DNA of 64,000 nucleotides from Euptelea pleiosperma (GCA_035048495.1 CM068541.1:11043929-11107928); one strand, 5' to 3'; positions 45,242 to 58,700 are shown, counted from the first letter of the stretch. A program made the numbers and translations. Notes: generated by a model not told the origin, from the letters alone.

Positions 45242-45492
45242 TCTTATCGATAGAGAGAGAGAGGGATATATTTATTATTTTTGGACCAACAAGAGTCAAA
45301 AGTGAGGGCAGGAAGATCGGTCCAAACTCTCCAAAGTCCTAACACTAAGACTTCCAACTTTTATTTTTGATGGATGGTAGAGCCCACGGATTATGCATTT
45401 GTTATTACCAAATCGTTTGGCAACCCAATGGTTATGGCTGTCAATGGATCGGCTTCGTGGAATCAATGCCGATCCGGTACCGATCCGATAAG
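45242..45492. other. upstream DNA of the ARM-repeat gene
   Basis: A pyrimidine tract (minus strand) sits at about 45255-45270 next to the open frame that precedes the ATG. No TATA box stands out. No other feature is seen. Confidence 0.35.
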
Positions 45493-45580
45493 AAAATAGG
45501 CCAAAGTGGGCGTGATATGATAAGAGATCCGATCTGAAAATAGGCCGAAGTGCGCGTGATATGACAAGAGATTGGATTAT
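45493..45580. repeat. 44-bp tandem duplication
   Basis: AAAATAGGCC followed by the CGTGATATGA block occurs at 45493-45536 and again at 45537-45580 with a few changes. Confidence 0.7.
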
Positions 45581-45733
45581 ATAACCGTGATCTGAAACCG
45601 ATCGGATAGAAAGAGTAGACTTCTGGATCTGATTCAGTCCAAAAAAATTAAAAAGAACAATCGTAAATCATAATTTTAATACCCTCAAAATTGAAGTATA
45701 GTCACATAACAACATAAAATAAATAAATAAAAA

Positions 45734-46063
45734 GGGTTCGGATCGGGGACGGGGACACAAAATTTCACACCGATTTTGGTGTACCCACATGAAAGATAAA
45801 TCAATGACTGATATATATGGATCACCCGACAGAAAATCAGCTCAGTCTAAAATTTCTAACCCCATCAAATGTGAGTTTCAACTTGTAAACCAGGCTACTG
45901 ATATTAGAATGGTTTGAATTTTTGTGAGAGTAATCTCCTCACAACCGCGACCATCATCACCAAAAATCATCCCATTCCAATAACTTCTAATCTATATAAT
46001 GACCTCGCCAATTTTTTGGTGTGAAATTTTGTGTCAAAATTGGTGTCCCCTGATCCTAACCCA
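45734..46063. repeat. MITE of a third family
   Basis: The ends GGGTTCGGATCGGGGAC with CACAAAATTTCACACC (left) and GGTGTGAAATTTTGTG with GGGGAC-like CCCCTGATCCTAACCC (right) are inverted repeats. The middle has AAATCAGC and GTTTGAATTTTTGTGAG blocks. A related sequence is at 47150-47470. Confidence 0.7.
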
Positions 46064-46479
46064 AATATGAGAAGGATAAAAAATTTCTTTGTATTTGAAG
46101 ATAAAGAGTCTGTCTAGAGCTACATCCACTTCTTACACCCGTTTCTTACTCCAAATCTCATCCGTCTATGAGCCAAAAATTGAGGGTTTTAACATAGTAC
46201 TTTTTATTCTTATATTCGGCTCGAGCCAAGCTATCGACATTTAAGAAACCTTCTTCGTCTCTCTCTAGCTCTAACCACACCCCACCCCCCACCCTCAGGT
46301 CCTTCTTGCATGGGATCGTCTGTATCTTTGATCCAAATCAGTCTTGGCACCGGATCGGACTATCTAGACTCTCAATGGAGCCCACTCTTGATTGTCAAGT
46401 GACTAAGGGAGGTTGTAAGGTGATGGTCTTTTGGCTTGCCAAATTACTAACATTTTTGCTGATCTGTGGGGGATTTTTT

Positions 46480-46750
46480 TACTAGCATTATCGAATCGGA
46501 CTTTCCGGTTGATACAATCGACAGATCTATAAATGAAAAATCATCATGATTAGTAATTTATAACCATTGGATTAGAATCTTTTTCATGAGTTTATTTGTA
46601 ATCTTGGCATTCGAACATTATTTGGGGGTTCCATATCCAAAGGTCAGACGTCGCTAATCAGTCTTGACTTTTGGTATCTAGGGGATGGGCCGAACATCCA
46701 TAGGGGTCAGTGGTCTCTAAGAGTGTGCCACATGTCTCATACTGTGGTCC
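46480..46750. repeat. foldback MITE, decayed copy
   Basis: The blocks GATTAGTAATTTATAACCAT, GCTAATCAGTCTTGACTTTT and AACATCCATAGG are still visible in family order. The outer ends are unclear. Confidence 0.55.
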
Positions 46751-47149
46751 ATCATCAATATTGATTATAGCCTTTGTACTAGTACTAGCTAGTAACCTAA
46801 AAAATGCTTGTTTCTAATGGCTAAAAATCACTCTGATAGAAAAAAAAAAAACTTGAATCCAACGGCTACAATTCAACAATCATACTGATTTTTGGTGTGT
46901 AGATCCCATGGATCACAGTCACAAGATCAAGGGTTGTATTCCAAGGGATGGGTAATTCAATACCATTTTCCTCCCATGTGACGACCGCCTCCCAACAACC
47001 AACAAACAATTGTCCATCGTTTACTCTTTCGTTTACTTTTTACCCGTCAAGTGGGTCCCTTTTAAAGATGACGTCATCCCAAAACACACTCTTGTCGTAT
47101 GGCTCACGTGTACCGCACTAGTTTAGGTTATCCTCTCTTCTCTCCGTCT

Positions 47150-47470
47150 ACATATTAACTTTTAGAAGATGAATCAATGTCTGATTTTTGCTGGGGTTGA
47201 TCTCCTTACCATACAGATCACCCCAACAAAAAAATCAGCCCATTCTGAAATTTCTAACCCCATCAAATGTGGTTTTCAAGTTATACGGTAAAAATCGACG
47301 GTCCATAATTCTTCTGCTTCTAAACCAGTCTATGAATGTCAGAATGATTTGAATTTTTGTGAGGATGATCTCCCCACCATATAGAACATCCTCACTAAAA
47401 ATCAGCCATTGATTCATCTTCAATGTGGATACGCCAAAATGGGTATCTAAAATGGGTTTCCCCGAGCCCG
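47150..47470. repeat. MITE related to 45734-46063
   Basis: It shares AAATTTCTAACCCCATCAAA and ATGATTTGAATTTTTGTGAG with that element, and its arms contain GATGAATCAATG and CATTGATTCATC as inverted repeats. Confidence 0.6.
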
Positions 47471-47476
47471 ACCCTA

Positions 47477-47528
47477 ACTTCTGTTATCCTGTATATTTTT
47501 TTTTTTTTTTGTAATCACTTCTATTATC
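47477..47528. repeat. 12-bp direct repeats around a poly(T) insert
   Basis: ACTTCTGTTATC (47477-47488) and ACTTCTATTATC (47517-47528) flank 28 bp that is mostly poly(T) followed by GTAATC. The same pattern is seen at 26933 and 48515. Confidence 0.45.
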
Positions 47529-47547
47529 TTCCTCTGAAAAAGGAAAG

Positions 47548-47899
47548 AGTAAAACTTTGCTGACCGTCCACAACATAAGCCACGTGCCATATTCTTCTAG
47601 ATTTATGACCTTTTGGATGTTTGGCCCAACCCTAGATCGACATACAAATTAGCCTGATTAGTGATTTATAAGCATTGGATTAGAGTCGTTTTCATGGGTT
47701 GATTTTTAACTGTGGAATTTGAGCATTATCGACAAGTTTTGGGGTACAAAATTACAAATATCTAAAGGTTTGAAATCACTAACAAGGCTGATTTTTGGTC
47801 TGTAGGTCCACCTACGAATTGGCCAAACATCCATACGGTCATCGTCCCATAAAAATGTGCCACGTAGCTCGTATTGTGGGCAGTCAGCAAAGTTCTACT
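47548..47899. repeat. foldback MITE, complete copy
   Basis: The ends AGTAAAACTTTGCTGACCG and CAGTCAGCAAAGTTCTACT are inverted. The inner arms carry AAGCCACGTGCC (CACGTG core) and GCCACGTAGCTC. The centre is the family block GAATTTGAGCATTATCGACA. At 352 bp this is one of the cleanest copies. The GAATGGAAA after the right end loosely matches the left flank. Confidence 0.8.
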
Positions 47900-49757
47900 T
47901 GAATGGAAATGATTATGGAGTTGAGGTCCAAAATGTAACATTAGATCAGAACGTTAAAATCAAGATCTTTGAGTTGGTGGGCCTCTTGAAAGGTATATGG
48001 GAGGGGTGACCGTGAGTCGGGTCCATCAAACAATGAGACATGTAAATGTATCATCTACTCTTTCCACTTTCTTTCGATTCTTCTTCCTTTTCTTTAGGTG
48101 CAGCACTTTGAAGCCTGACCCAGGCCGGACCTGGTTCGGGTCGGGCTGTGCCTTCAATGTCTTACCGGACAAGTATCGACCCACCCATCATTTCAGACCA
48201 TCTAAAAAATGGGTCCCACCCGAGATGGTTAATGGGCTTACGTTTCTGTGGTGGTGGGGCCACAGTTTCAAACCACAGATCTGAATTTCCAACCAATTAC
48301 GTCCTTCTGGTTGGTCCCCCAAAGTAAAAGCAACAGTCCAAATAAGACATCGTTGTTTGCACAGTCTGGATCATCTGATCTGTCCGAAACTTTTGATTAA
48401 TGGGCAATTCCCAAAACAGGTGGACCCACCGATTAGATGGGTGGTGGTTGGCCCACCACCATACCATGTTGCGATAATAAGCATCTGTCTATATTCCCCC
48501 TAATAAAATATTGGCTATAAATGGAATACTTTTTTTTTTTGTAACCTATAAATGGAATACTTGGAGTAACAAAATTTGCTTGTGGGATGTTGAGACCTGA
48601 TTTGCTTAGGCGTTTCACATTCATATCACCGAGCCCACACCGTACACGTGGACCCACCAAACTCATTGATCCAAACTCGTTGATCCAATGTGGCCCATTC
48701 TTGATGGGTCAACCAAACTTGCATGTGCCCAAGCCCGAACCGGATGCTTAGCAGGCCGGGCCACGGGCCGTGGGCCAAATTTACACCATAGGCTGTGGTT
48801 AGTAACTTTGTAGTATGAGGTATACCACCACAACTTCCGATATATGAAGTGTTCTTGCAGACCTCTCATTGTGACACCTGTCATAAATGGACTTGCCATG
48901 TGGACTAAAAATAGCTGAAAGCTGTTTTTCAAATAAAAAAAATACTTTTTTTTTTAAAATTTTGCTAGGTCAATGAACATAATAACACAGAAACCCCCTC
49001 CCCATCTATTACTCTCATCAATTATAGTGGTAGGACCCACTAAGAGAAGATAAAGACATTTTGCACTAATGATGATCCAAACAATTTTTTTTAAGAAAAA
49101 AACATTTTCAAATATATATTTTCAGAAAAATCATTTTTTTAAAATAAGTATTTTTTGAAAAATGGTGATCCAAACACCCCCTTATCCTTTCACAAAAAGA
49201 AAATAAATTAAGGATTTAATGGATAATCTAATTCCAAGAACTGGAACAGCCATGGTTTCCTCACTTTCCGAGTGCACAGGAGCACCTTTTTGATAGTCTC
49301 CATTTTTCCAAGCATGCAAACGCCAACCCCCAATATATAGATAGCAGTGACAGAGTGCTCAGCTGACCACATGGTGCCCCACCCACCCACCACAACATCA
49401 ATTGAGTAAATATCCACACACATACACCCTGACATGGGCGGCATCTTCTTCTTACAATGGAACCACTATATAGAGTTTCATGATGAATCCACAATTGAAG
49501 TATGGCACACCTAACAGAAATATACAGTGATGAATGAAGTCGACATCTTTGAATAAAAATTTTGTATGTAGCCCAATTTACACAATTCAATCTCGGTTGT
49601 AACTCGCAAGTTGGATATTAAACAGACTTACAAGCATCTAATCGCATATGAATTTATTTGTGCATCAACTGAAACCAGTACATACCTACTCTATTGAAAC
49701 ATGCAACACTTCAGGCTTCGTATAAAAGGCAAAAATAAATCAATCACATAAACCAAA
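47900..49757. other. intergenic DNA downstream of the NECAP-like gene
   Basis: No coding block. It is GC-richer than the surroundings around 48100-48450 and 48600-48780, with repeated GGGTCCCACC and GGCCCACC motifs that look like old repeat debris. The last 100-300 bases are probably the 3' UTR of the NECAP-like gene. Confidence 0.4.
48515..48562. repeat. 17-bp direct repeats around a poly(T) insert
   Basis: CTATAAATGGAATACTT occurs exactly at 48515-48531 and 48546-48562. The 14 bp between them are T9 plus GTAAC. Confidence 0.65.
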
Positions 49758-52700
49758 TTAGACTGCTGTCTGAAAATCTCCAAAATCATCTTCTGCAGTA
49801 TCTTGAGGGCTCTGATTTTTGAGAGAAGCTTGTTCTTCTGATTGATGTTCTTTTGTAGAATGTAGGGCCACATCATTAGTGCTTCCCCCTAGACTGAAAC
49901 TGGATGGCAACTTTTCTGGAGAGCTCTGGACGGCATTCACAGGTGAGAGTGGTGCAGGTGGAGGGGGTGGTGGTTTAAGACAAATTGTGGGCTCTTTCTT
50001 GTTTGCTTTTTCATCTAATGAGAGATTGTTGAGATCCTGATCAAAAAATGCTGACTTTACATTGCGACCTGCTTTCTGTACATACCCAAACGAGATAAAG
50101 AGTTGTTAGATTCATGCTCCAATTCATAATTCTTACCATTCAACAGATTTGATATGCAGTTGCAAGTGATCTTACATTCTTTATTTGCAGTACAAGGGTT
50201 TCCCCTTCTTTTAGACTGTAATCAACTGATGAAGTTTTCTGGTAATGCTGCTCCATCTCTTCAGCAGTCTTCTTTTTGTTCAGATATCTTTCGTATAATT
50301 AAGGAAAAAACAATTTATACTGGGGTTGTAGTGCTATCAGTTCATTCTTCTATCCCAAAATGCATCACAAAGTCCAACTGTACTGACAGTACTTTAAACA
50401 GAAAAGAAAAAGATAATACGGGAGGGATAGATAAAAAAGAGTAGATGCGAGGATACTTCATATGGTCATGGAGTGCAGCTTGGAAGTCATAAGCTTGTGG
50501 CCTTTCTCGAAACCCTATACCAATAAAAGCATGCCGAAGACGACCACCTGGATAAGTTCCAAGTCATTGAGCATCGCACTGCATAAAGAGATCATTGGAA
50601 AGAGGAGCTAAATGGGAAAAGTAAAAAATTGCAGCACAAAAGGGATTAATAGTGCTCATCACATGCATGATATAAAAGTAGCCACCTTTCTATAGGGTTT
50701 ATCAAGAGATCTCTAGGTTGTAACTCTCAGATAACACTACAAGATTATGATAAAAGATTAGCACTGAATTTCATTACCATGAGCAAGGGTTTAGAATCAG
50801 TTCTATTCCAAGAGCATTAATCACAATTAGGACAAGGAGCTATCTTCTGTAATATATAAATCTGGTCTGAATGAACACTAGATTTTGAAAATTAGCTTTC
50901 AAACCATGTGATTTAAATTCAATGCAAACAGGGAAATCACATTTAATTGCATCATAATCTTATGACAGTAGCTGCACAAGATTATGATAGGCCTCATCAA
51001 GTATGGCCATGGACTAATCCAAATGTTTCTATAGCTCTCCAGTCTCGACTTCTCCATCGCTCATGCAGCCCACCACAGCTTCAGGCACACACTTTAAGCA
51101 AGTCAAAAAATAGATATTATGAGAAAACTTATAGAAGAAATTCACATTCAAGTTTTGTTCTGGAAGTATTCCTTAAAAAATCGATACCAATCCTCACATT
51201 AAGAAATTTAAATATTTAATTTCATGGGGTATGCCTCAAGGCTCGTCAAAGAGCATCATGTGGATAGGCAACTCTAAACCCTATCACAGAATTTACAAAT
51301 GAACCTATTAATTTGTGTTTCAATGGACAAGTCTAAAGAATGGATGAGCACACAATTACTAAATGTTTTCAATAGATTATATAAAAGAAATTGATAGACA
51401 TGCAAAGTCAAACGAAAAAGTTGGCACAAAGATAGAAAGATCTTTTAACTCACCAATGTTCTCTTCTACCCGAAGAACAAAGTATCTGGAGAAACAAGGA
51501 ATTAAAATTCAGACACCATACAGGTGCTCAATTGAAAACTTGAAGCTAAGCAGAGGAGTTTCAAGACTAATGAAATCAAATCACAAAATATATAAACAAT
51601 GCAAGGCATGTATGCATGTATACAGGTAACAACATAACCCTTTTAGGTATTATTACCAATATGAAGCTAGGTTTCAGTAACAAACAACCCAACCTGCTAC
51701 TGTCGATTACAGTCTCCACTGGATGTGGCTCCCCATTTCTTAGAAATGCTCGGGCATAAAGTTCTCCTGCTTTGAATATTTCAAATGTTAGATAGAAACA
51801 ATAATAATAGTATAAAGGAATACACAAATAATACTTCTTTACTCGAAAAAGCAGAAGGACTAGAAATTCTTCTTCTACTAGTAACTAAAAGATGGCCTGA
51901 CCTGTGGTCTTCTCTTCAAGCTTGATAATGCACTCCTCTCCCTTGCTAATAACTTTCAACGTCCCCTCCCATTCCCATTTGTTCACATTCCATTCATCAG
52001 CCCTACAATTAAACTTCAGTGTTTAGAATCTTCATCATAAGTTTAAAATAAAGTTCTGGGAATCAGCATTGTCATTGCATCTGAGATCCAAGTGCACAAA
52101 TATGTGTATAGAATTTAATATGAAGAAATATTGCATTAACTAAACAGAAGGAGAAAATCAGAAGCAGAAGATGGAGCAAAATCAAGTGGAGCATGTCCTG
52201 CAACATCTTCATTCAATAGCGAAAGGATGACTATTTAGCAGAAAAAAAAAAGCTATGCTGTAGCTTATACTTAATATCAACACAGCTAGTAGGGACATCA
52301 TCGACAACCCAAGAGTAACAATATACATTAGTGTGGGGTGAAGAGCTTCAGCAACCAATTATGATTTTCACAACCAGTTTTTTCCACCTTGATTGTGTAC
52401 TTTGCATACCCCTATACAGTAACAAAGAAAGTTGGCCAAGATCAATTGAGTTCTTCTTTTTCCCATATAGATTGACAGGAGCAACAAGAGCAATTTATAC
52501 CGGATAGAGTGCCTTGAGACAACGTTACGGAAGCAATACATCTTTCTTCACAAAAAGCTTAAATTATTTCTGGTGGTCCAAGTTAGAAACATCCATGTCT
52601 ACTGCCTAGACACAAGGCAATACCAACTGAATTGGACTCCTGGAGGCTGAAGCAGGCTGGAACCAAAAGAAACTACTTATAGTTTGAAGGCAAACTCGAC

Positions 52701-55700
52701 AATGTCCTACAGCAAGTCCCCAATAATGAGAAATATAACTGGCTAGATGGACCGCCATGGACATTTTATGCAAGAGAGGGCCCCTTGGTGCATTTTCTAC
52801 ACATATGACAGTGTTAGTTGATGAGACTAGAGAGGAGGTAAATGCAAAACTAGAACTTTGGAAGAATGCTTTGGAGTCCAAGGGCTTTGTTTGACCAAGA
52901 CAAAGTATAAGGAATGAAACTTTCCGTTAATTAATAATGATAGTAAGGAGATAACCCTAGAGAAACTATTTCTGTTATCTTGGTTCATTAATCTTTGAGG
53001 AAGAGATCAAGGTGGATGTTGCCCATAGTATTTGATTTAGGTGGCTCAAGTGGAAATGTGCTTCCAGAGTGCTATCTATTTGACACATACCAATCAAATT
53101 AAAACAAAATTATATATGACAGAAATAACACTGGCTATGCTTTATGGATTAAAGAATTGGCAATCAGGTAACATGTTCATAGAATGAGTAACCAAGATGA
53201 CCGCAATGGTAAAAAATATTGGAGTAGCCCTAGAAGTTGATAATATAAGAGAAGTCAATTGAGATGGTTTGGTCATGTACAACGAAAAAACGATGATAGT
53301 ACCACTGAGAAGGAATTGAAGGTTCTAAAAGGGCGAGGGGGTAGGCCAAAAAGGATGTGGATTGAGGCATTAAGAGCAGATTTGAAGACAATTACCTCAA
53401 CGGAAGACATGACTTTAGATACTAGACTGGAGAAACAAGATTTGTGCAGCCGACTCCATATAGTTGGGATAAAGCTTATGATGACCCAGATATGTGACAG
53501 TTTCCATCTGACACAAATACAAGATACCCAGAATGACACCTTCAAGAAGCCCAAATCGCAAACATGTCTAAGCATATATATTATAACATAATATTGTAGT
53601 TATATTTAGGTTAGAAGGTTCTTCTAATGAAAATAAAAAAGAAATATGTGAAAAATGTAGAAGATAACATTTCCATACAGCATAGAGCTATCTAATAACT
53701 TAATATATAAGCAGATTTTTAACAGGGAAGAAAATCAATTAACTTAGTTATGTTTAACAACTTAATAAAATAGTGTATGAAGAATGGAACAGACTAGCCC
53801 TAGATTTTATAAATCATTTTTTTATTATAAAAATTCAATAAAATAAAGGGTGACACTACCACGTGTCAGGATATTGTTCGAATGAGTCGGCATGAATATC
53901 CATGTCGACATAAAAAAAACCTAAAAGTGCCATGTTGCCAAGTTATATGGCTTGCATGATATTTATAGCAGACCATATAAAAATATGAACATCAAATGTA
54001 TATATCACAAATGGATCTTATCTCAAGCTTATCAATAATCAGATGCTGACTAGAACTGATGGGCATCATAAAATGGGACAGCAGATAGTGAGATCTTGAG
54101 AAAAAACCTGTAGGAAGCTGCACTTTTCCTTGGGGGTATCTGTAGAACAAAAAAGCATAATACATTAGCTCAACCAACATAAATTCAAATCAATCCATAC
54201 CAAGGAAGTAAAAAACACAAAAGAAATGGTGATTGTAGCTCGTCTAATAGTACAGATTTGCAAACTACCATATGATAACATTTAGTTGGCATACATTATG
54301 ATTTAACGCGAGCAAAACAAAATGCCAAGGTTTAAAACTTTTAAGTAAATAAAGATGCTATTAGCGGCGCTGTTAACTCTTCATATAATTATCACTACAG
54401 TGTTAAATCTATTCTTAGTAACTTAATATTGCATATGTGGCCAGCATAATATGTCAATTCATGGTTACTTTGACTGTCCTCATAGGTAAGTAATGAAAGT
54501 CAAAGATCACAAACAAGTATTTTTTTGGTGCATTTCTACGAAATAAATTGATCTTACAAAGGGCAAAAAAAATCAAGTGTAGAAGCTAAATATCAGGCTA
54601 TGTGAACAATTGAAGGAGACTGTGTTCGGATCTAGAACAACATGGGGAATCAAGATGAAAAAGCCTCTAATAATCGACTGTGACAGTCAAAGTGCAATAA
54701 GGTTCAGATGTTTCATTAGGGGGGAAAGCACATGAGAGATAGTTATTTTGATAGTGAGGAAGTGTGCAATATACTGATAAATCCAATCTTCACAACAAAG
54801 ATGAAGTTGCAGATTCGCGAACAGATTTTTTCATGTCATCAAATTGATAATAGAGGATTTTTTATCTCTTGATTGGTAGATTGAAAAGAAAGGATCTTCG
54901 CTCTCCAACTTGAGAGTGTGTGCTAGATTACTGTAGAAGATATAATTGCTTATTCTTTTTCTTTAGTCACAAGTGTAGACCTTTCCATTTCTTTTATGGA
55001 GAATAATAGGGTTACTCATTTGTATTTGTGCTACGAGGATGAGAGAAAAGCTTTAAAAGGATGTGGATTGAGATAGTGTGAAAAAAATTGAATAAGCTTG
55101 CTTAAATAGAAGATATGGCTCCATATAGGGTGAAAATGCATAACAGGATTCGTGTAACTGACCAACCCAAATTGTTGGGAGAAAATGCCAAAAAATCTCG
55201 TTCAAAAGACTTTGAAAAGTTGCTGGCGCATTAAAAAGCCCAAACGGCATAACCAAAAATTCATAATGGCCATTAGGAGTTCGGAAAGCTGTTTTGCCTA
55301 TGTCAGAGTGATGGACTCGTATTTAATGGTAACCGGAGCGGAGATCTAACTTGGTGAAGATAGTGGCCCCATGCAGTTCATCAATAACCGGAATTGGATA
55401 ACGGTCTTTGACGGTGATACGGTTAAGGGCACGATAGTCAATACACACGCCACGAACCATCTTTCTTCCTTACAAGTAACATCGGGGAAGAATAGGGGCT
55501 TACACTTTTTAAAATAATACTGACAGCGAGCATTTTGCGAACCAACCTTTCCATCTCGTTCCTTTCAAAGTGGGGTAGCGATAAGGCCTCACACTGGTTA
55601 GGGAGCTACCCATAATACGTGGAATTTGATGGTCATGAGAACGATGAAGAGGAAGACCTTGCGGTTCACTAAATATGCCAGAAATTTTTCAATAACTTGC

Positions 55701-58700
55701 TCAATAAGAGGTGGGATAGCGACTTTAGTGACCTCATTCGGCACTACCATAAGTTGGATAAAAACACCCTGCTTTTCCTGCAACAATAACTTATTGATAT
55801 CCCCTTGGTTGGTTGCTGAGAACGGTTAGATGAACCATTTCCTACCAATTGGATAGCACAACCATTCAATGAAAATTACATGGTAAGCTTGGAAAAATCC
55901 CAAACTGTGGCGCCTAAGGAACGTAGCCATTGTGCGCCCAAAAAACATCACAGCCGCTAACCTGGAGTAGAACAAAGTCTGATTGAAAAAGGAAGCCTTG
56001 AATGTTTAATTGAACATTTACCATAACTTTTGATGACCCCACCATCCGCTACCATAACTTGAAAAGGTTCTGTGGTAGACACGTCGCACCCACAATGTTT
56101 AGATAGAGAAGGACTCTGTTACGATCCCACGTTGGCGTACACGTGGCTAATTATTGTTGATCGTAAGACCATTAGGATAGTTTATTATTTAGGGTAATTT
56201 CTAATATTAATTAGATCCAAATTTGGTAAGAGCACATGTTTAGTAAGAGTTTATGTTTGTTAGGTTTTCTTATTTAGATTCTCTTATTTTGGAAGTTGTA
56301 GGAAATAATGATCTCAAAGATTTTGTTGTTATTTCGAGAATATCTTAGGGATGTTATAAATAGGATATAAAACCTTTGGGAAGAATCAATCAATGAATAA
56401 GAGAAACCATTACACCAATACACCAAAAGCACCTAGGTGATAGAGGTGCGGAAAGCTTAAGTCTTAACCTTTAGGATCGTAACATTCCACCACGCTTCCA
56501 AGGCCAACGTCTACGATGGCCCACTCTGAGGCGGCTTTCACTCCGGTACCCCTATTTTCTCACTTTTCGTGAGTGAGCCCCTGACATTTTTTCCAGTACC
56601 CCTATTTTCTCATTTTTGAGCGAGCACCCAGGTAGCCCTTTCCTCAAGTCGCCCCTCCCGTGACTTGAACCCATGACGTGGGGTTGGCTCTGATACCAAC
56701 GGTTATACCCATCGCAATAAGTCGTCATCTACTGCATGATGTTCCAGTTATGCAGGCGCGACACCCAATGAAGAGATGTCAATTCCAACTAAAGGTCAAC
56801 CGTATGACAACCTACTTCGGAAAGTATTTCACCATCACCAACTCGAGATTCATGCTAACGTCAGTACCTTGGGATCTGGTAGAGGTGCTTGCATCAAATG
56901 CGATTTGGGATCCTAGTGTGGCATCGACTTGCGGACAAGTCGAATCCAAAGGGCGATGGAATGATATGATCCTCGATCATAGCATCACTAAGATAGGATA
57001 GTTTCCTATTAAGTATAATTTCCTTTATTTAATAGTTTCCTTTATTTACTAATTTCCCATTATAAATGGTTTTCTTATTTTAGTAAGACTAGTTTAGGAA
57101 AGGATTCTAGGCCTTGGTGCCTATATAATGTATCCCTTGGTTTGGAATAAGGCAAGCAATAATAATCTAAACTCTTCTCGTTTCTATATCTCTCTCTCTC
57201 TTCTTCATCAAAACCCTCAACTCTCATCTTTTTTCTATCTATTTCTCTCTTCTTTCGCAAAATCTACGCAAAAACCATTCGTCAAGGTTAATGACCTTAA
57301 CATTTGGTATCAAAGCCAAAAGATCTACAATGACCTCTACATGCAACCAGGAAGCAATCGCCAAACTTGAGACGGATGTGACAGCCATGGTTCTTCGTTT
57401 GGACACCCTGACCGAGCAACAAAACACCACAAATCAAATGCTAATAGGGATTCAAATGCAGCAGACATCCACAGATAAAAATATAGCAGATCTAATAGCC
57501 CACATGGCGGATCTGACTGCCAGTGTGAACAATACTGCTCACAGTTATCTCCGCCCAATCGTTGGAAGAACAATTCAATCAAGATCCTCCACCAATCGTT
57601 GAGGACCAAAGCGTTCTGATTCTCCCGGTCGTTGATTGCATGCCTCTGATTCCGTTGGTCACTGCCCAATGACCCCCCGATTCAGCCCGTTGTTGATCGC
57701 ACTACTTCGGTTCCACCTGCCACCAAACGAACTACTTCGGTTACACCCATCGCAAGAAGTCGTCCTCTGCTGCATGATGTTCCAGTTATGCAGGCGCGAT
57801 ACCCAATGAGGAGATGTCAATTCCAACTAAAGGTCAACCGTATGACAACTTACTTCGAAAAGTGTTTCACCATCACCAACTCGACTCATGGAGGGAGTCA
57901 CGCTCTATTTCGACTCTTAGAGGGAGTCACGCTCTAACACTTACGTGCTTTAATGGTTTCTCTTATTCATTGATTGATTCTTCCCAAAGGTTTTACATCC
58001 TATTTATAACCTTCCTAAGGTATTCTCGAAATAACAACCAAATCTTGGAGATCATTATCTCCTACAACTTCCAAAATAAGCAAACCTAATAAACATAAAC
58101 TCTTACTAAACATGTGCTCTTACCAAATTTGGATCTAATTAATATTAGAAATTACCCTAAATAATAAACTATCTTAATGGTCTTACGATCCACGATAATT
58201 AGCCACGTGTAAGCCAACGTGGGATCGTAACAAACTCAAAAAATCATGAGTTGAGCCTGAATCCACCAAAATTGTGACACGTCACTTCTTTAGAAACCCG
58301 ATAAAGTGCATAGTCTTAGGCCATGTTGCTTTAGTGGCCAATTTAATTCACCCAAAGAACGTTACAACCTTTGATACCACGAAATAGCATCGTCGGTAAG
58401 ATGAGCAGATGTCAAGGTGTTGTGCATCCGTAATATTAGTGATCTTTTGATATTACTTTGCTCAAAAAACCCATCCGGATGGATCGTCGCCATTAAACAA
58501 CGGAAACTCAATCCGAATACAGCGACCATGTATTATTGCTCCCCCATGATTGGAACGATCGAGTCCTCCCGGTGGCGGAGCTGGATTTGCTAGGGCCAAT
58601 CACTCTAAACGTTCCCACATACGATCCATGAAAACCAACAACTCGTTAATTCGGTTCCGGTTCAACATCCCTAACTGTCATGGTGGAGGCCAAGAAGGTT

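Noticed and set aside
56117..58232. A complete LTR retrotransposon with both LTRs
   Set aside because: The two LTR-like ends are inverted, not direct, and the inside mixes parts of at least two elements.
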